Positions 1 to 7,100 of a DNA stretch of 64,000 bases are shown here, piece after piece. The stretch lies in the NCBI GenBank assembly GCA_025362975.1, contig JANYES010000024.1, positions 1 to 64,000 on the forward strand. Direction: 5' to 3'. The position numbers and the translations under genes were made by a program. The stretch is from Alphaproteobacteria bacterium (GTDB taxonomy: Bacteria; Pseudomonadota; Alphaproteobacteria; Rickettsiales; SXRF01). Below the pieces are notes generated by a model. It had not been told where the DNA came from. It ran no database searches and worked only from the letters and a program-made list of their open reading frames with translations. Position 1 is the first letter of the stretch. Each line of letters begins with the position of its first letter.

Positions 1-192
1 GGTCGCGGTATCGCTACCATCGGTATTACCATCATCGGTATCGGCGCCCTCCTCGGTAAAGTTTCCTGGGGTATGGCGATGATCGTGGGCGTTGGCGTTG
101 CCATCGTCTTCGGTTCGACCGCTATCGTTGCACTGCTCGGCGGTACCGCTTCGTCGGCTTCCGCAGGCACCGGTAACACGAACTGCACCTAA
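1..192 (+). CDS. VirB2/TrbC-like pilin, C-terminal part (cut by window edge)
   Basis: Only the last 63 codons are present, in frame from base 1 to the TAA at 190-192. They encode two hydrophobic stretches separated by a short loop containing GKVSWG, then a Gly/Ser/Thr-rich tail ending in GTGNTNCT. This is the layout of VirB2/TrbC pilins, which are small inner-membrane proteins assembled into conjugative or type IV secretion pili. The fragment is almost identical to the C-terminal half of the complete gene at 297-659, differing only in the tail (TASSAS against TTSSSV), so the two are tandem paralogs. A strong terminator follows 18 bases after the stop, so this gene ends its transcript. Family membership is clear from the intact copy. 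Whether it serves secretion, conjugation or another pilus cannot be told, since no other VirB genes are in the window. Confidence 0.8.
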   Translation, partial: GRGIATIGITIIGIGALLGKVSWGMAMIVGVGVAIVFGSTAIVALLGGTASSASAGTGNTNCT

Positions 193-210
193 TAAGCACT
201 TTACGAAAAA

Positions 211-240
211 AGCCTGCCGGGAGACTGGCAGGCTTTTTTT
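211..240 (+). terminator. Rho-independent terminator after first VirB2-like gene
   Basis: A perfect 8-bp stem (AGCCTGCC at 211-218 and GGCAGGCT at 227-234) with an 8-base loop is followed by a T run to 240. An A run lies directly before the stem, so it could also act on the opposite strand. Confidence 0.9.
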
Positions 241-247
241 AAAAGTT

Positions 248-276
248 TTGCTGAACATAACCCCAAAAAATATCAT
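248..276 (+). promoter_or_regulatory. Sigma-70-type promoter of second VirB2-like gene
   Basis: TTGCTG at 248-253 and TATCAT at 271-276 are separated by exactly 17 bases, between the preceding terminator and the next gene. The predicted start of transcription is near 283, giving a very short leader that contains the ribosome binding site (GAAAGG at 284-289) before the ATG at 297. Together with the terminators on both sides, this makes the second copy a single-gene unit. Confidence 0.6.
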
Positions 277-296
277 TATTCCTGAAAGGTGTACGT

Positions 297-659
297 ATGA
301 AGACCCGAACGAAAGACTTGAGCATCGCCTGGCAAATCTGCCTAATGGCTATGCTGAGCGTCGTTGTTGTTTCGCTTCCACAGTTGGCATTCGCTTCGTC
401 GATTACCTCTATGTCGCCTATGAGCAACGCGCTGTGCATCGCTGCTACCTGGATCACGGGTAACACCGGTCGCGGTATCGCTACCATCGGTATTACCATC
501 ATCGGTATCGGCGCCCTCCTCGGTAAAGTTTCCTGGGGTATGGCGATGATCGTCGGCGTTGGCGTGGCGATCGTATTCGGCTCGACCGCGATCGTTGCAC
601 TGCTCGGCGGTACGACTTCATCGTCCGTCGCTGGCACCGGTAACACCAACTGCACTTAG
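297..659 (+). CDS. VirB2/TrbC-like pilin, complete copy
   Basis: This 120-residue protein has a long N-terminal signal segment (hydrophobic core around residues 14-31, likely cleaved after AFA near residue 33). A short region with one cysteine follows, then two transmembrane stretches at roughly residues 58-78 and 82-105, and a Gly/Ser/Thr tail with a final cysteine. Length and layout fit VirB2/TrbC major pilins, which are processed in the inner membrane and polymerised into the pilus of type IV secretion or conjugation machines. The last 64 codons repeat the preceding gene, and the first 86 bases of the shared part are identical in DNA. Codons are those of strongly expressed genes (ggt, atc, acc), unlike most neighbours. 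The start at 297 is supported by GAAAGG seven bases upstream. No VirB3-VirB11 homologs lie in the window. Confidence 0.82.
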   Translation: MKTRTKDLSIAWQICLMAMLSVVVVSLPQLAFASSITSMSPMSNALCIAATWITGNTGRGIATIGITIIGIGALLGKVSWGMAMIVGVGVAIVFGSTAIVALLGGTTSSSVAGTGNTNCT

Positions 660-680
660 TGCTCACGATGATGACGTAAA

Positions 681-711
681 AACCCGTCAGTGAAAGCTGG
701 CGGGTTTTTTT
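681..711 (+). terminator. Rho-independent terminator after second VirB2-like gene
   Basis: A 10-bp stem (681-690 with 697-706, one G-U pair) closes a 6-base loop and runs into seven T residues. An A run before the stem gives a T run on the other strand, so it probably also ends the convergent gene that stops at 719. Confidence 0.85.
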
Positions 712-718
712 ATACCCT

Positions 719-1561
719 TTACTGGGTGACGTCGAATTTTTCGCCGGGGATCATGTCAGAGGTGTTGGCTTTGTCGATATTCATCTGGGCGAGCCAGCGC
801 GGGTTGGTGCTGTAGGTGACGGTGATTTCGCCACGGGCGAGGATGTGATTTTTCATGACGGAAAGCGCCTGCGGGCCGGTGAGCGGATTGCGCAGGCCTA
901 AGCTTGGGATATCGAGGGCGTAGAGCTGGAAATGGTAGTGGTGCATGCGAAGGTCGTTCCACGGGGGGCAGGGGCCGTCATAGCCGCCGTGGTCGCCGGA
1001 GCCCATCTTGGCGTAGTCGTTGCGGCCGTCGATGCCGTAATGCTTGCGCCCGAAGGTTTTGCCGCCCGGGGTGATGCCTTTGCTGTCGGCGCCTTCGATG
1101 AAGCCGAGCGAGGTGGCGGGGATGTCGGCGACGACCCAGTGATAGAACGGCTGGCGCGGGGCGTTGACGGGGAGTTCCTTGGCTGGCTGGTTGGCGTTGG
1201 TGAAATCGGCTGGCACATCGTCGTCTACCACGATGAGGGTGTAGGATTGCGTGCCAGAGGGAGCGCCGAGCCACGTGACGGAGGGGCTGATGTTTTCGCC
1301 GTCTTTGGACTGGCCTTTGCCGTCGGGAATGCAGTAAGCGAATTTATCGGGAATGGGCGCGCCGTCGGTGACGCCTCCGACTCGCAGCTCAAGCGCGGCG
1401 TAGGCCTGCTTGCCTTCGAGCTCGATGGTGGGGTGGGCCTTGTCGAAGACCATCGCGCCAGCGGCTTCGGGCTGGCTGAGGCTGGTATCGTCGGCTTGGG
1501 CGTAGAGCGCGGTTGAGCTGAGGCTGGCGAAGACTAGTCCACTTAACACAGTCTTATTCAT
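719..1561 (-). CDS. Secreted PEBP-family (YbhB/YbcL-like) protein
   Basis: A 280-residue protein of the phosphatidylethanolamine-binding / Raf-kinase-inhibitor-like family. The family signatures are visible: DDDVPADF in the first ligand-site motif, YHWVVADIP, and GPCPP followed by HHYHFQLYALD. The N-terminus (MNKTVLSGLVFASLSSTALYA) is a cleavable signal peptide of about 21 residues, so the protein is probably periplasmic. It is longer than the typical 160-180-residue bacterial members because of an extra N-terminal stretch and an insert between the motifs. I chose the ATG at 1561 because GGAGAAAA lies just upstream and the signal peptide begins there; an in-frame start 24 bases further upstream has no such support. 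The ligand and role of bacterial PEBP proteins are largely unknown. It is transcribed from its own promoter, divergent from the Nfu gene. Confidence 0.85.
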   Translation of the reverse strand: MNKTVLSGLVFASLSSTALYAQADDTSLSQPEAAGAMVFDKAHPTIELEGKQAYAALELRVGGVTDGAPIPDKFAYCIPDGKGQSKDGENISPSVTWLGAPSGTQSYTLIVVDDDVPADFTNANQPAKELPVNAPRQPFYHWVVADIPATSLGFIEGADSKGITPGGKTFGRKHYGIDGRNDYAKMGSGDHGGYDGPCPPWNDLRMHHYHFQLYALDIPSLGLRNPLTGPQALSVMKNHILARGEITVTYSTNPRWLAQMNIDKANTSDMIPGEKFDVTQ

Positions 1562-1598
1562 CAATTTTCTCCATGTGAAAGGCAAAGGGCGGGAAGCT

Positions 1599-1628
1599 AT
1601 TATAGTGCTAAATGCTTAAAAAATGCAA
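1599..1628 (-). promoter_or_regulatory. Promoter of the PEBP-family gene
   Basis: On the - strand, TTGCAT (complement of 1623-1628) and a perfect TATAAT (complement of 1599-1604) are spaced by 18 bases. The predicted transcript starts near 1592, about 30 bases before the start codon. It lies back to back with the promoter at 1637-1665. Confidence 0.7.
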
Positions 1629-1636
1629 TGAAAGCA

Positions 1637-1665
1637 TTGAAAACTTAAGGGTAAAGCTCTATTTA
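1637..1665 (+). promoter_or_regulatory. Promoter of the Nfu gene
   Basis: TTGAAA at 1637-1642 and TATTTA at 1660-1665 with exactly 17 bases between. Transcription would begin near 1672, about 26 bases before the ATG at 1698. It is divergent from the PEBP promoter, and the two -35 boxes are only 8 bases apart. No IscR-like site was recognised. Confidence 0.6.
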
Positions 1666-1697
1666 ATGCACATCCAAATCATTGAAGGGCCAACGCC

Positions 1698-2246
1698 ATG
1701 TTCATCCAGACCGAAGCTACGCCGAATCCGCTGACGCTTAAATTCATTCCCGGCGTGCCGGTGATGGGAACGGGTACAGCTTTTTTTACCTCGGAAGAAG
1801 ATGCGAAGCTGTCGCCGCTGGCGGAAACTTTGTTTAAAACGCCCGGTGTGACGGCAGTGTTTTTAGGCGGTGATTTCGTGACGGTGACGCGCGACGTGTC
1901 GCAGACATGGGAATTGCTTAAGCCGCAATTGCTGACCACCATTATGGACCATTTTGTTTCGGGTAAGCCGGTATTGCTGGAGCCTGGCGCGGCCAGCGCC
2001 GGGAATGAAAACGACAGCGATATTGTGAAGCAGATTCGCGAGTTGATCGATACGCGGGTGCGCCCTGCGGTGGCGCAGGACGGTGGCGATATCGTGTTCC
2101 GCGGGTTCGAAGATGGGATTGTGCAGTTGGAATTGCATGGCTCGTGCTCGGGTTGCCCAAGCTCGACGATGACGCTTAAAAACGGTATCGAGAACATGCT
2201 CAAGCACTACGTGCCGGAAGTGATTGCGGTGGAAGCGGTCGCGTAA
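1698..2246 (+). CDS. Nfu-type iron-sulfur cluster carrier
   Basis: A 182-residue two-domain scaffold protein. Residues about 3-88 form the Nfu N-terminal domain (starting FIQTEATPNPLTLKF), and residues about 108-178 form the NifU C-terminal domain with the cluster-binding CSGC motif near residues 150-153. This architecture is that of mitochondrial and alphaproteobacterial Nfu1, which receives a 4Fe-4S cluster and passes it to client enzymes in the cytoplasm; E. coli NfuA has a different N-terminal domain. Both cysteines are present, so the protein should be active. It has its own promoter and sits upstream of secF with a 90-base gap. Length matches the family. Possible clients in this window include the radical-SAM protein HemW at 26312-27463, but that link is only inference. 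Confidence 0.93.
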   Translation: MFIQTEATPNPLTLKFIPGVPVMGTGTAFFTSEEDAKLSPLAETLFKTPGVTAVFLGGDFVTVTRDVSQTWELLKPQLLTTIMDHFVSGKPVLLEPGAASAGNENDSDIVKQIRELIDTRVRPAVAQDGGDIVFRGFEDGIVQLELHGSCSGCPSSTMTLKNGIENMLKHYVPEVIAVEAVA

Positions 2247-2336
2247 GCGGTTGAAAAACAAGCCGTAGAAGTGCTGGCTTTCTTGTTATGCGGGCGGTAT
2301 ACTCCCGCCCCTCATCCACCATTTCCCCGGACCATC

Positions 2337-3257
2337 ATGACCATCCGCCTCTTTCCCGAAAAAACGCATTTCGATTTCATGGGCAAACGCTGGCTTGGGT
2401 TCAGCGTTTCGATTGCGCTGACCCTGCTTTCCTTGGGTATTATCTTTACCAAAGGGCTGAACCTCGGCATCGATTTCACCGGCGGTATCCTCATGGAAAT
2501 CCACACCGAGCAGCCGCTCGATCTCGGCACCATGCGCGACAATCTGAACCATCAGGGGTTCGGTGAAATTTCGTTGCAGAATGAAGGCTCGCTGAACGAC
2601 ATCATGATCCGTATTCAGGTGTCGAAGAATGACGATCAGTCGACGGTGACAGCGAAGGTTAAAGAGGTGCTTGCTGCCGAAGCCAAGGGCGTGCCGATCG
2701 ATTACCGCAAGATCGATTTCGTGGGGCCGACGGTGGGTGAAGAGCTGGTGTCCAATGGGATCTGGGCGGTGCTGTCGTCGTTCGCGGCGATCATGCTGTA
2801 TGTATGGTTCCGGTTTGAATGGCAGTATGGCGTGGGCGCTATTTTGGCGCTGGTGCATGATTCTATCATGATTCTGGGATTCTTCGCGGTAACGCGGTTT
2901 GAGTTTGGTCTTACGGCGATTGCGGCGATTTTGACGATTGTCGGCTATTCGATCAACGACTCGGTGGTGATTTATGACCGTATCCGCGAAAACATGCGCC
3001 GGTTTAAGAAAATGCCGGTGTTCGAACTGCTGAATTTGAGCGTGAACGACACGCTGTCGCGCACGATTTTGACCTCGACGACGGTGATGCTGACCTCGCT
3101 GTCGCTGGCTGTGTTCGGTGGTGAAGTGATTCGTGGATTTTCCTCGGCGATGGTGTTCGGCGTGTTTGTGGGCACATATTCGTCGATTTATATTTCCGCG
3201 CCGGCGCTGATTTACCTGAACCTGCGCCCGGCGATACCGGAAACGCAACCTGCATAA
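2337..3257 (+). CDS. secF: Protein translocase subunit SecF
   Basis: A 306-residue six-helix inner-membrane protein. It carries the N-terminal LGIDFTGGILMEI motif, a periplasmic first loop of about 110 residues, the IDFVGPTVGEEL segment, and the C-terminal helices with GYSINDSVVIYDRIREN. SecF works with SecD at the SecYEG channel to pull secreted proteins through using the proton motive force. The ATG at 2337 gives the expected N-terminus (MTIRLFPEKTHFDFMGKRW). A longer frame starting at 2271 would add a poorly conserved extension. In most relatives secF follows secD and yajC; here the gene upstream is nfu and no secD is in the window, so the pair has been split. A MaoC gene follows after 9 bases and is probably co-transcribed. 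Confidence 0.96.
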   Translation: MTIRLFPEKTHFDFMGKRWLGFSVSIALTLLSLGIIFTKGLNLGIDFTGGILMEIHTEQPLDLGTMRDNLNHQGFGEISLQNEGSLNDIMIRIQVSKNDDQSTVTAKVKEVLAAEAKGVPIDYRKIDFVGPTVGEELVSNGIWAVLSSFAAIMLYVWFRFEWQYGVGAILALVHDSIMILGFFAVTRFEFGLTAIAAILTIVGYSINDSVVIYDRIRENMRRFKKMPVFELLNLSVNDTLSRTILTSTTVMLTSLSLAVFGGEVIRGFSSAMVFGVFVGTYSSIYISAPALIYLNLRPAIPETQPA

Positions 3258-3266
3258 GAGGTTCCC

Positions 3267-3701
3267 ATGAACTATCCGGAGCTTTACGGTTATACGTTTG
3301 AGCAACTAAAAGTCGGCATGGCAGCGACGATGAGCCGCACCATCACCGAAACGGATCTGCGCAATTTTTCCGGCGTGTCGGGCGATACCAATCCGATGCA
3401 TTTGAACGAAGAATTCGCCAAGAAAACGGTGTTCGGCGGCTGCATCGTGCATGGCATGCTGACGGCGAGTTTGATTTCGGCCGTGATCGGCACCAAGCTG
3501 CCGGGACCGGGCTGTATTTACATGAGCCAGACGCTGAAATTCATGGCTCCCGTGCGCGTGGGCGACACGGTATATGCAATTGCCACGATCAAGGAACTGA
3601 CGCCGGGCAAAAACCGCGCGCTTCTGGACACCAAATGCTACGTCAAGGGCGAGGTGGTGATTGACGGCGAAGCGCTGATTAAAGTGCCGTCCAAGGAATA
3701 A
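3267..3701 (+). CDS. MaoC-family (R)-specific enoyl-CoA hydratase
   Basis: A 144-residue single hot-dog-fold domain. The hydratase-2 active-site motif is complete: Asp40 and His45 in SGDTNPMHLN, followed by FGGCIVHG. Such enzymes add water to trans-2-enoyl-CoA to give (R)-3-hydroxyacyl-CoA, feeding polyhydroxyalkanoate or fatty-acid metabolism. The exact acyl substrate cannot be read from the sequence. It starts 9 bases after secF and ends 6 bases before ribF, so it belongs to the same + strand transcript. Length is typical of the short (R)-hydratase (PhaJ-like) class. Confidence 0.88.
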   Translation: MNYPELYGYTFEQLKVGMAATMSRTITETDLRNFSGVSGDTNPMHLNEEFAKKTVFGGCIVHGMLTASLISAVIGTKLPGPGCIYMSQTLKFMAPVRVGDTVYAIATIKELTPGKNRALLDTKCYVKGEVVIDGEALIKVPSKE

Positions 3702-3707
3702 TCCCCT

Positions 3708-4634
3708 ATGCAGATTATCCGTGATTTCAACCAGACTCCCGACGCGTTCAAGGGCGCGGTGGTGGCGCTTGGAAATTTCGACGGGGTGCATGTGGGGCAT
3801 AAGGAAATCATAGATCAATGCGTGGCTTCGGCGCGCTCCTATCATGTGGCTGCAACGGTGATGACGTTTGAGCCGCACCCGCGCGAGTTTTTTTCCAAGC
3901 AACACCAGAAATTGCGGCTGTGCAGTTTTTGCCAGAAGATTGCACTGATGGAAGGGCTTGGGATTGACGGGGTGTTTATCGTGCGGTTTGACCAGAAATT
4001 TGCGTCGCTGACGGCGGAAAACTTTGTGGAGGATGTGCTGCATAAGCAACTCCGCGTGAAGCAGGTGGTGACGGGGCATAATTTCGCGTTCGGGCAGAAC
4101 CGGATGGGGACGACGCAATATCTGGCGCAGCGTGCGCGCGAGTTTGGGTTTGGCTATACGGCGTGTCCGCCGGTTGCAAGCAACGACGCCGTTATTTCTT
4201 CGAGTGCGATTCGCCATTTGCTCAGTGAGGGCAAGGTGGAGCAAGCGATCAAATTGCTCGGGCATCCGTATATTATTGAAGGCGTGGTGCGGCACGGGCT
4301 GAGGCTTGGGGCGAAGCTTGGGTATCCGACGGCGAATTTGTCGCTGAACCGGTTGTTCAAGCCGCGTTACGGCGTGTATGCGGTGCGGATTTGGGTGGAT
4401 GGCGTTGTGCATAAAGGGGTTGCGAGTATCGGTGTGCGCCCGACGATTGGGGAGAGCGAGCCGTTGCTGGAGGTGCATGTGTTCGACATGGCGCAGGATA
4501 TGTATGGCAAGCGCGTGCAGGTGGAGTGCGTGTCGTTTATTCGCGACGAGGTGAAGTTTGATTCGCTGGAGGCACTGAAAGATGAAATTGCGCGCGACTG
4601 TCGCAAAGCGCGTGCGTTGCTGGTAGAAGGGTAG
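3708..4634 (+). CDS. ribF: Bifunctional riboflavin kinase / FAD synthetase
   Basis: A 308-residue enzyme that phosphorylates riboflavin to FMN and then adenylylates FMN to FAD in the cytoplasm. The N-terminal nucleotidyltransferase half shows GNFDGVHVGHKEI (about residues 23-35) and the ISSSAIRHLL signature near residues 163-173. The C-terminal flavokinase half shows GYPTANL near residue 206 and the IRDEVKFDSLEAL helix at the end. Length and both halves are complete. It follows the MaoC gene by 6 bases, and its stop is one base before the lspA start. ribF next to lspA is a very common bacterial arrangement. Confidence 0.96.
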   Translation: MQIIRDFNQTPDAFKGAVVALGNFDGVHVGHKEIIDQCVASARSYHVAATVMTFEPHPREFFSKQHQKLRLCSFCQKIALMEGLGIDGVFIVRFDQKFASLTAENFVEDVLHKQLRVKQVVTGHNFAFGQNRMGTTQYLAQRAREFGFGYTACPPVASNDAVISSSAIRHLLSEGKVEQAIKLLGHPYIIEGVVRHGLRLGAKLGYPTANLSLNRLFKPRYGVYAVRIWVDGVVHKGVASIGVRPTIGESEPLLEVHVFDMAQDMYGKRVQVECVSFIRDEVKFDSLEALKDEIARDCRKARALLVEG

Positions 4635-4635
4635 C

Positions 4636-5118
4636 ATGGTGACATCAAAAAAACTTTTTGGGATTGGGATTGCGGTGGCTGCGGTGGCGGTGGTGCTGGA
4701 CCAGATCAGTAAATCCGCGGTGCTGGCGCATTTTGCGGGCACGCCCGCGCCGGTGGTGGAGGTGAGTTCGTTTTTCAACCTTGTGCTGGTGTGGAATCAT
4801 GGAATCAGCTTTGGCATGTTTGCAGCACATCGCCAGCCGATGCTGCTGATGGCGGTGTCGGTGGTGATTGTGATTATGCTTTTGATATGGCTGGCGAAAG
4901 CTGCATCAAAGATTGAGGCGCTGGCGATTGGCTGCGTCATCGGCGGGGCCATCGGGAACGATATCGACCGGGTGCGGCTGGATGCGGTGGTCGATTTTCT
5001 CGACTTTCACGCGGGGCTGTATCACTGGCCAGCGTTTAACATTGCGGACAGTTGCATCTTCATAGGGGTTGTACTTTTATGCAGCGGCAGTATGTTCTCA
5101 CCTAAGAAACACACTTAA
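4636..5118 (+). CDS. lspA: Lipoprotein signal peptidase
   Basis: A 160-residue inner-membrane aspartyl protease (signal peptidase II) that cleaves the signal peptide of diacylated prolipoproteins. Four hydrophobic segments are visible. The family motifs are DQISK near residue 22, NHGISFGMF near residue 54, GGAIGNDIDR near residue 102, and the two catalytic aspartates in VVDFLDF (about 117) and FNIADS (about 136). A small oddity is Asp in GNDIDR, where most members have Leu. The start codon lies one base after the ribF stop. The next gene encodes a lipoprotein that this enzyme would process. Confidence 0.95.
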   Translation: MVTSKKLFGIGIAVAAVAVVLDQISKSAVLAHFAGTPAPVVEVSSFFNLVLVWNHGISFGMFAAHRQPMLLMAVSVVIVIMLLIWLAKAASKIEALAIGCVIGGAIGNDIDRVRLDAVVDFLDFHAGLYHWPAFNIADSCIFIGVVLLCSGSMFSPKKHT

Positions 5119-5133
5119 TTGACGGATTGCATT

Positions 5134-5766
5134 ATGAAGCCTGCCTTCTTACGTTTCGCTTTAGCTGCGGTGAGCCTGCTGGTGCTGAGCGCCTGCGGCG
5201 CCAACACGGTGAAAGATACGCTCGGTCTGGAGCGCGCGCCGCCGGATGAATTTCGCGTGGTTTCGCGCCCGCCTTTGTCGGTGCCGCCGCAGTTTTCGCT
5301 GCGCCCGCCGAGCAACTCGGACGCGTCGCCGAACCAGTTGTCGGCAGATAAGAAAGCCCAAGGGCTCCTGAGCGGTAAGGGCGATGCCAATGGCAGCCTG
5401 ACGCCGGATACGGCGGTGATGCCGGTGACGACGACGGCTAGCAGCGGCAAGCACAGCGCCAAGGCGATTGCCAGGACTGACGGTGCGGATGAGCAGTTCC
5501 TGAAAAACGCAGGCGCGGACCATGCCGATCCGAAAGTGCGTGATTCGCTGGTGGAAGAAAAATTCGTGATCCAGGAACAAAAGGAAGAGAAATCGTGGTA
5601 TAATTTCTGGGATGGCGACGATAAGAAAGAGCCGATCGTCGATTCGCGCAAAGAAGCCGACCGCATCAAGAAAAACGAAGACGAAGGCAAACCCGTGACC
5701 AACGGCGCGACGCCCGACGTCAAAAGCGACTCTACCGGTATCCTGAACGATCTCTTAGGCAAGTAA
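5134..5766 (+). CDS. DUF3035-family outer-membrane lipoprotein
   Basis: A 210-residue lipoprotein. The signal peptide ends in a lipobox (VLSAC, Cys about residue 17), and residues about 35-56 hold the family hallmark PDEFRVVSRPPLSVPPQFSL. The rest is polar and probably extended. I recall this family (DUF3035) being linked to the BamF subunit of the Caulobacter outer-membrane beta-barrel assembly machine; I could not check that here. The ATG at 5134 is preferred because it begins the signal peptide directly; a TTG at 5119, abutting the lspA stop, is the alternative. It lies between lspA and a pair of M16 peptidases, and its stop overlaps the first of these by one base (TAATG). That is a conserved alphaproteobacterial neighbourhood. 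Confidence 0.82.
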   Translation: MKPAFLRFALAAVSLLVLSACGANTVKDTLGLERAPPDEFRVVSRPPLSVPPQFSLRPPSNSDASPNQLSADKKAQGLLSGKGDANGSLTPDTAVMPVTTTASSGKHSAKAIARTDGADEQFLKNAGADHADPKVRDSLVEEKFVIQEQKEEKSWYNFWDGDDKKEPIVDSRKEADRIKKNEDEGKPVTNGATPDVKSDSTGILNDLLGK

Positions 5767-7100
5767 TGGGCTTACGCGCACTCATGGCGGTGGCGCTGGT
5801 TGCAAGCGCCCCGGCATTTGCCGACGCTAAGCTGGCGACGGAAAGCTTCATGCTCGATAACGGGCTCGAAGTCATCGTGATTCCCAACCACCGTATTCCG
5901 GCGGTGAGCCAGATGATCTGGTATAAGGTGGGCGCGGCGGATGACCCGGCGGGCAAATCCGGCCTTGCGCATTTTCACGAACACACCATGTTTTTGGGGA
6001 CGGCCAAGCATAAGGACGGCGATTATGCAGCCATTGCTGCGAGCCACGGCGGCGACGAGAACGCCTTTACCGGGCATGACGCTACGGCGTATTTCATCAA
6101 TATTCCCAAGGAAGAACTGCCGCTGGTGATGGAGCTGGAGGCGGACCGGATGAATGCGCTAACGCCCTCGGACGCGGCGATGGTGAAGGAAAAGCAGGTC
6201 ATTATCGAAGAGCGGCGCATGCGGATTGAAAATAGCCCCGACGCGACGTTGTCGGAGCAGATGAGTGCGGCACTGTTTCGCAACCACCCGTATCATATTC
6301 CGGTGATCGGCTGGATGAGCGAGATGGAGGGGCTGAACAAGGACGACGTGCTGGCGTTTCATCAGGCGTGGTATCATCCGAATAACGCAGTGCTGATTTT
6401 GAGCGGGGATATTACGGCGGCCGAGGCGAAACCGCTGGTGGAAAAATATTATGGGGTGCTGCCTAAGGTGGATGTGCCGAAGCGGCAATGGGCGGTGGAG
6501 CCGCCGCAGAATGTGGCGCGCAGGCTGGTGATGCATCATGCGTCGGTGAGGCAGCCGAGCTGGGGACGCTCGTATGTGGCGCCGAGCGTGGCGTTTGGCA
6601 AGAAAGAAGACGCGATGGCGTTGTTCGTGCTGGCGGAGATTCTGGGCGACGGGAAGACGAGCCGGATGTACCAATCGCTGGTGGTGGACCAGAAACTGGC
6701 GAGCGGCATTGACGTGAATTATGGCGGGTTCGATATCGGGCCGTCGACATTGGATTTTGCGGCGTCGCCGCAGCTTAACGTAAGCTTGGAAACGCTGGAG
6801 CATGCAGTGGATAAGGAGTTGGCAAAATTGCGCACGGCGCCCATTTCGGACGCGGAAATGCTGCGCGCCAAGACGCTGCTGAAAGCTGAAAGCGTGTATG
6901 CGCGCGATAGCCTGACGTCGATGGCGCGGATTATGGGGACGATTCGGTTGTGCGGGCTGGATCGGGATTATTTCTCGCACTGGAACGAGATGATCGAGGC
7001 GGTGACTAAGGAACAGGTGATGCAGGCGGCCAAGGATACGCTGGTCGAGACACAGTCGGTGACGGCGTTTTTGCTGCCGGAAGAGGCGGATAAACCATGA
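5766..7100 (+). CDS. M16-family zinc metallopeptidase, catalytic subunit
   Basis: A 444-residue pitrilysin-family protein with an N-terminal signal peptide (residues 1-19, ending AFA). The inverted zinc motif HxxEH is present as HFHEH around residue 67, with the distal glutamate in the downstream EERRMRIEN region. Two homologous M16 halves can be made out. Such periplasmic peptidases usually pair with a catalytically dead partner to form a chamber that degrades short peptides, like mitochondrial processing peptidase. The next gene supplies exactly such a partner. The start codon overlaps the preceding stop (TAATG), and the stop overlaps the next ATG (ATGA), so translation is coupled. Confidence 0.92.
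   Translation: MGLRALMAVALVASAPAFADAKLATESFMLDNGLEVIVIPNHRIPAVSQMIWYKVGAADDPAGKSGLAHFHEHTMFLGTAKHKDGDYAAIAASHGGDENAFTGHDATAYFINIPKEELPLVMELEADRMNALTPSDAAMVKEKQVIIEERRMRIENSPDATLSEQMSAALFRNHPYHIPVIGWMSEMEGLNKDDVLAFHQAWYHPNNAVLILSGDITAAEAKPLVEKYYGVLPKVDVPKRQWAVEPPQNVARRLVMHHASVRQPSWGRSYVAPSVAFGKKEDAMALFVLAEILGDGKTSRMYQSLVVDQKLASGIDVNYGGFDIGPSTLDFAASPQLNVSLETLEHAVDKELAKLRTAPISDAEMLRAKTLLKAESVYARDSLTSMARIMGTIRLCGLDRDYFSHWNEMIEAVTKEQVMQAAKDTLVETQSVTAFLLPEEADKP

Noticed and set aside
932-1516. 194-codon + strand frame inside the PEBP-family gene
   Set aside because: Gly/Val/Ala-rich antisense shadow without a ribosome binding site or homology.
3306-4778. 490-codon open frame on the - strand across maoC, ribF and lspA
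   Set aside because: It is the antisense of three clear genes, full of Arg/His/Gln with no domain; GC-rich codons produce such long shadow frames.
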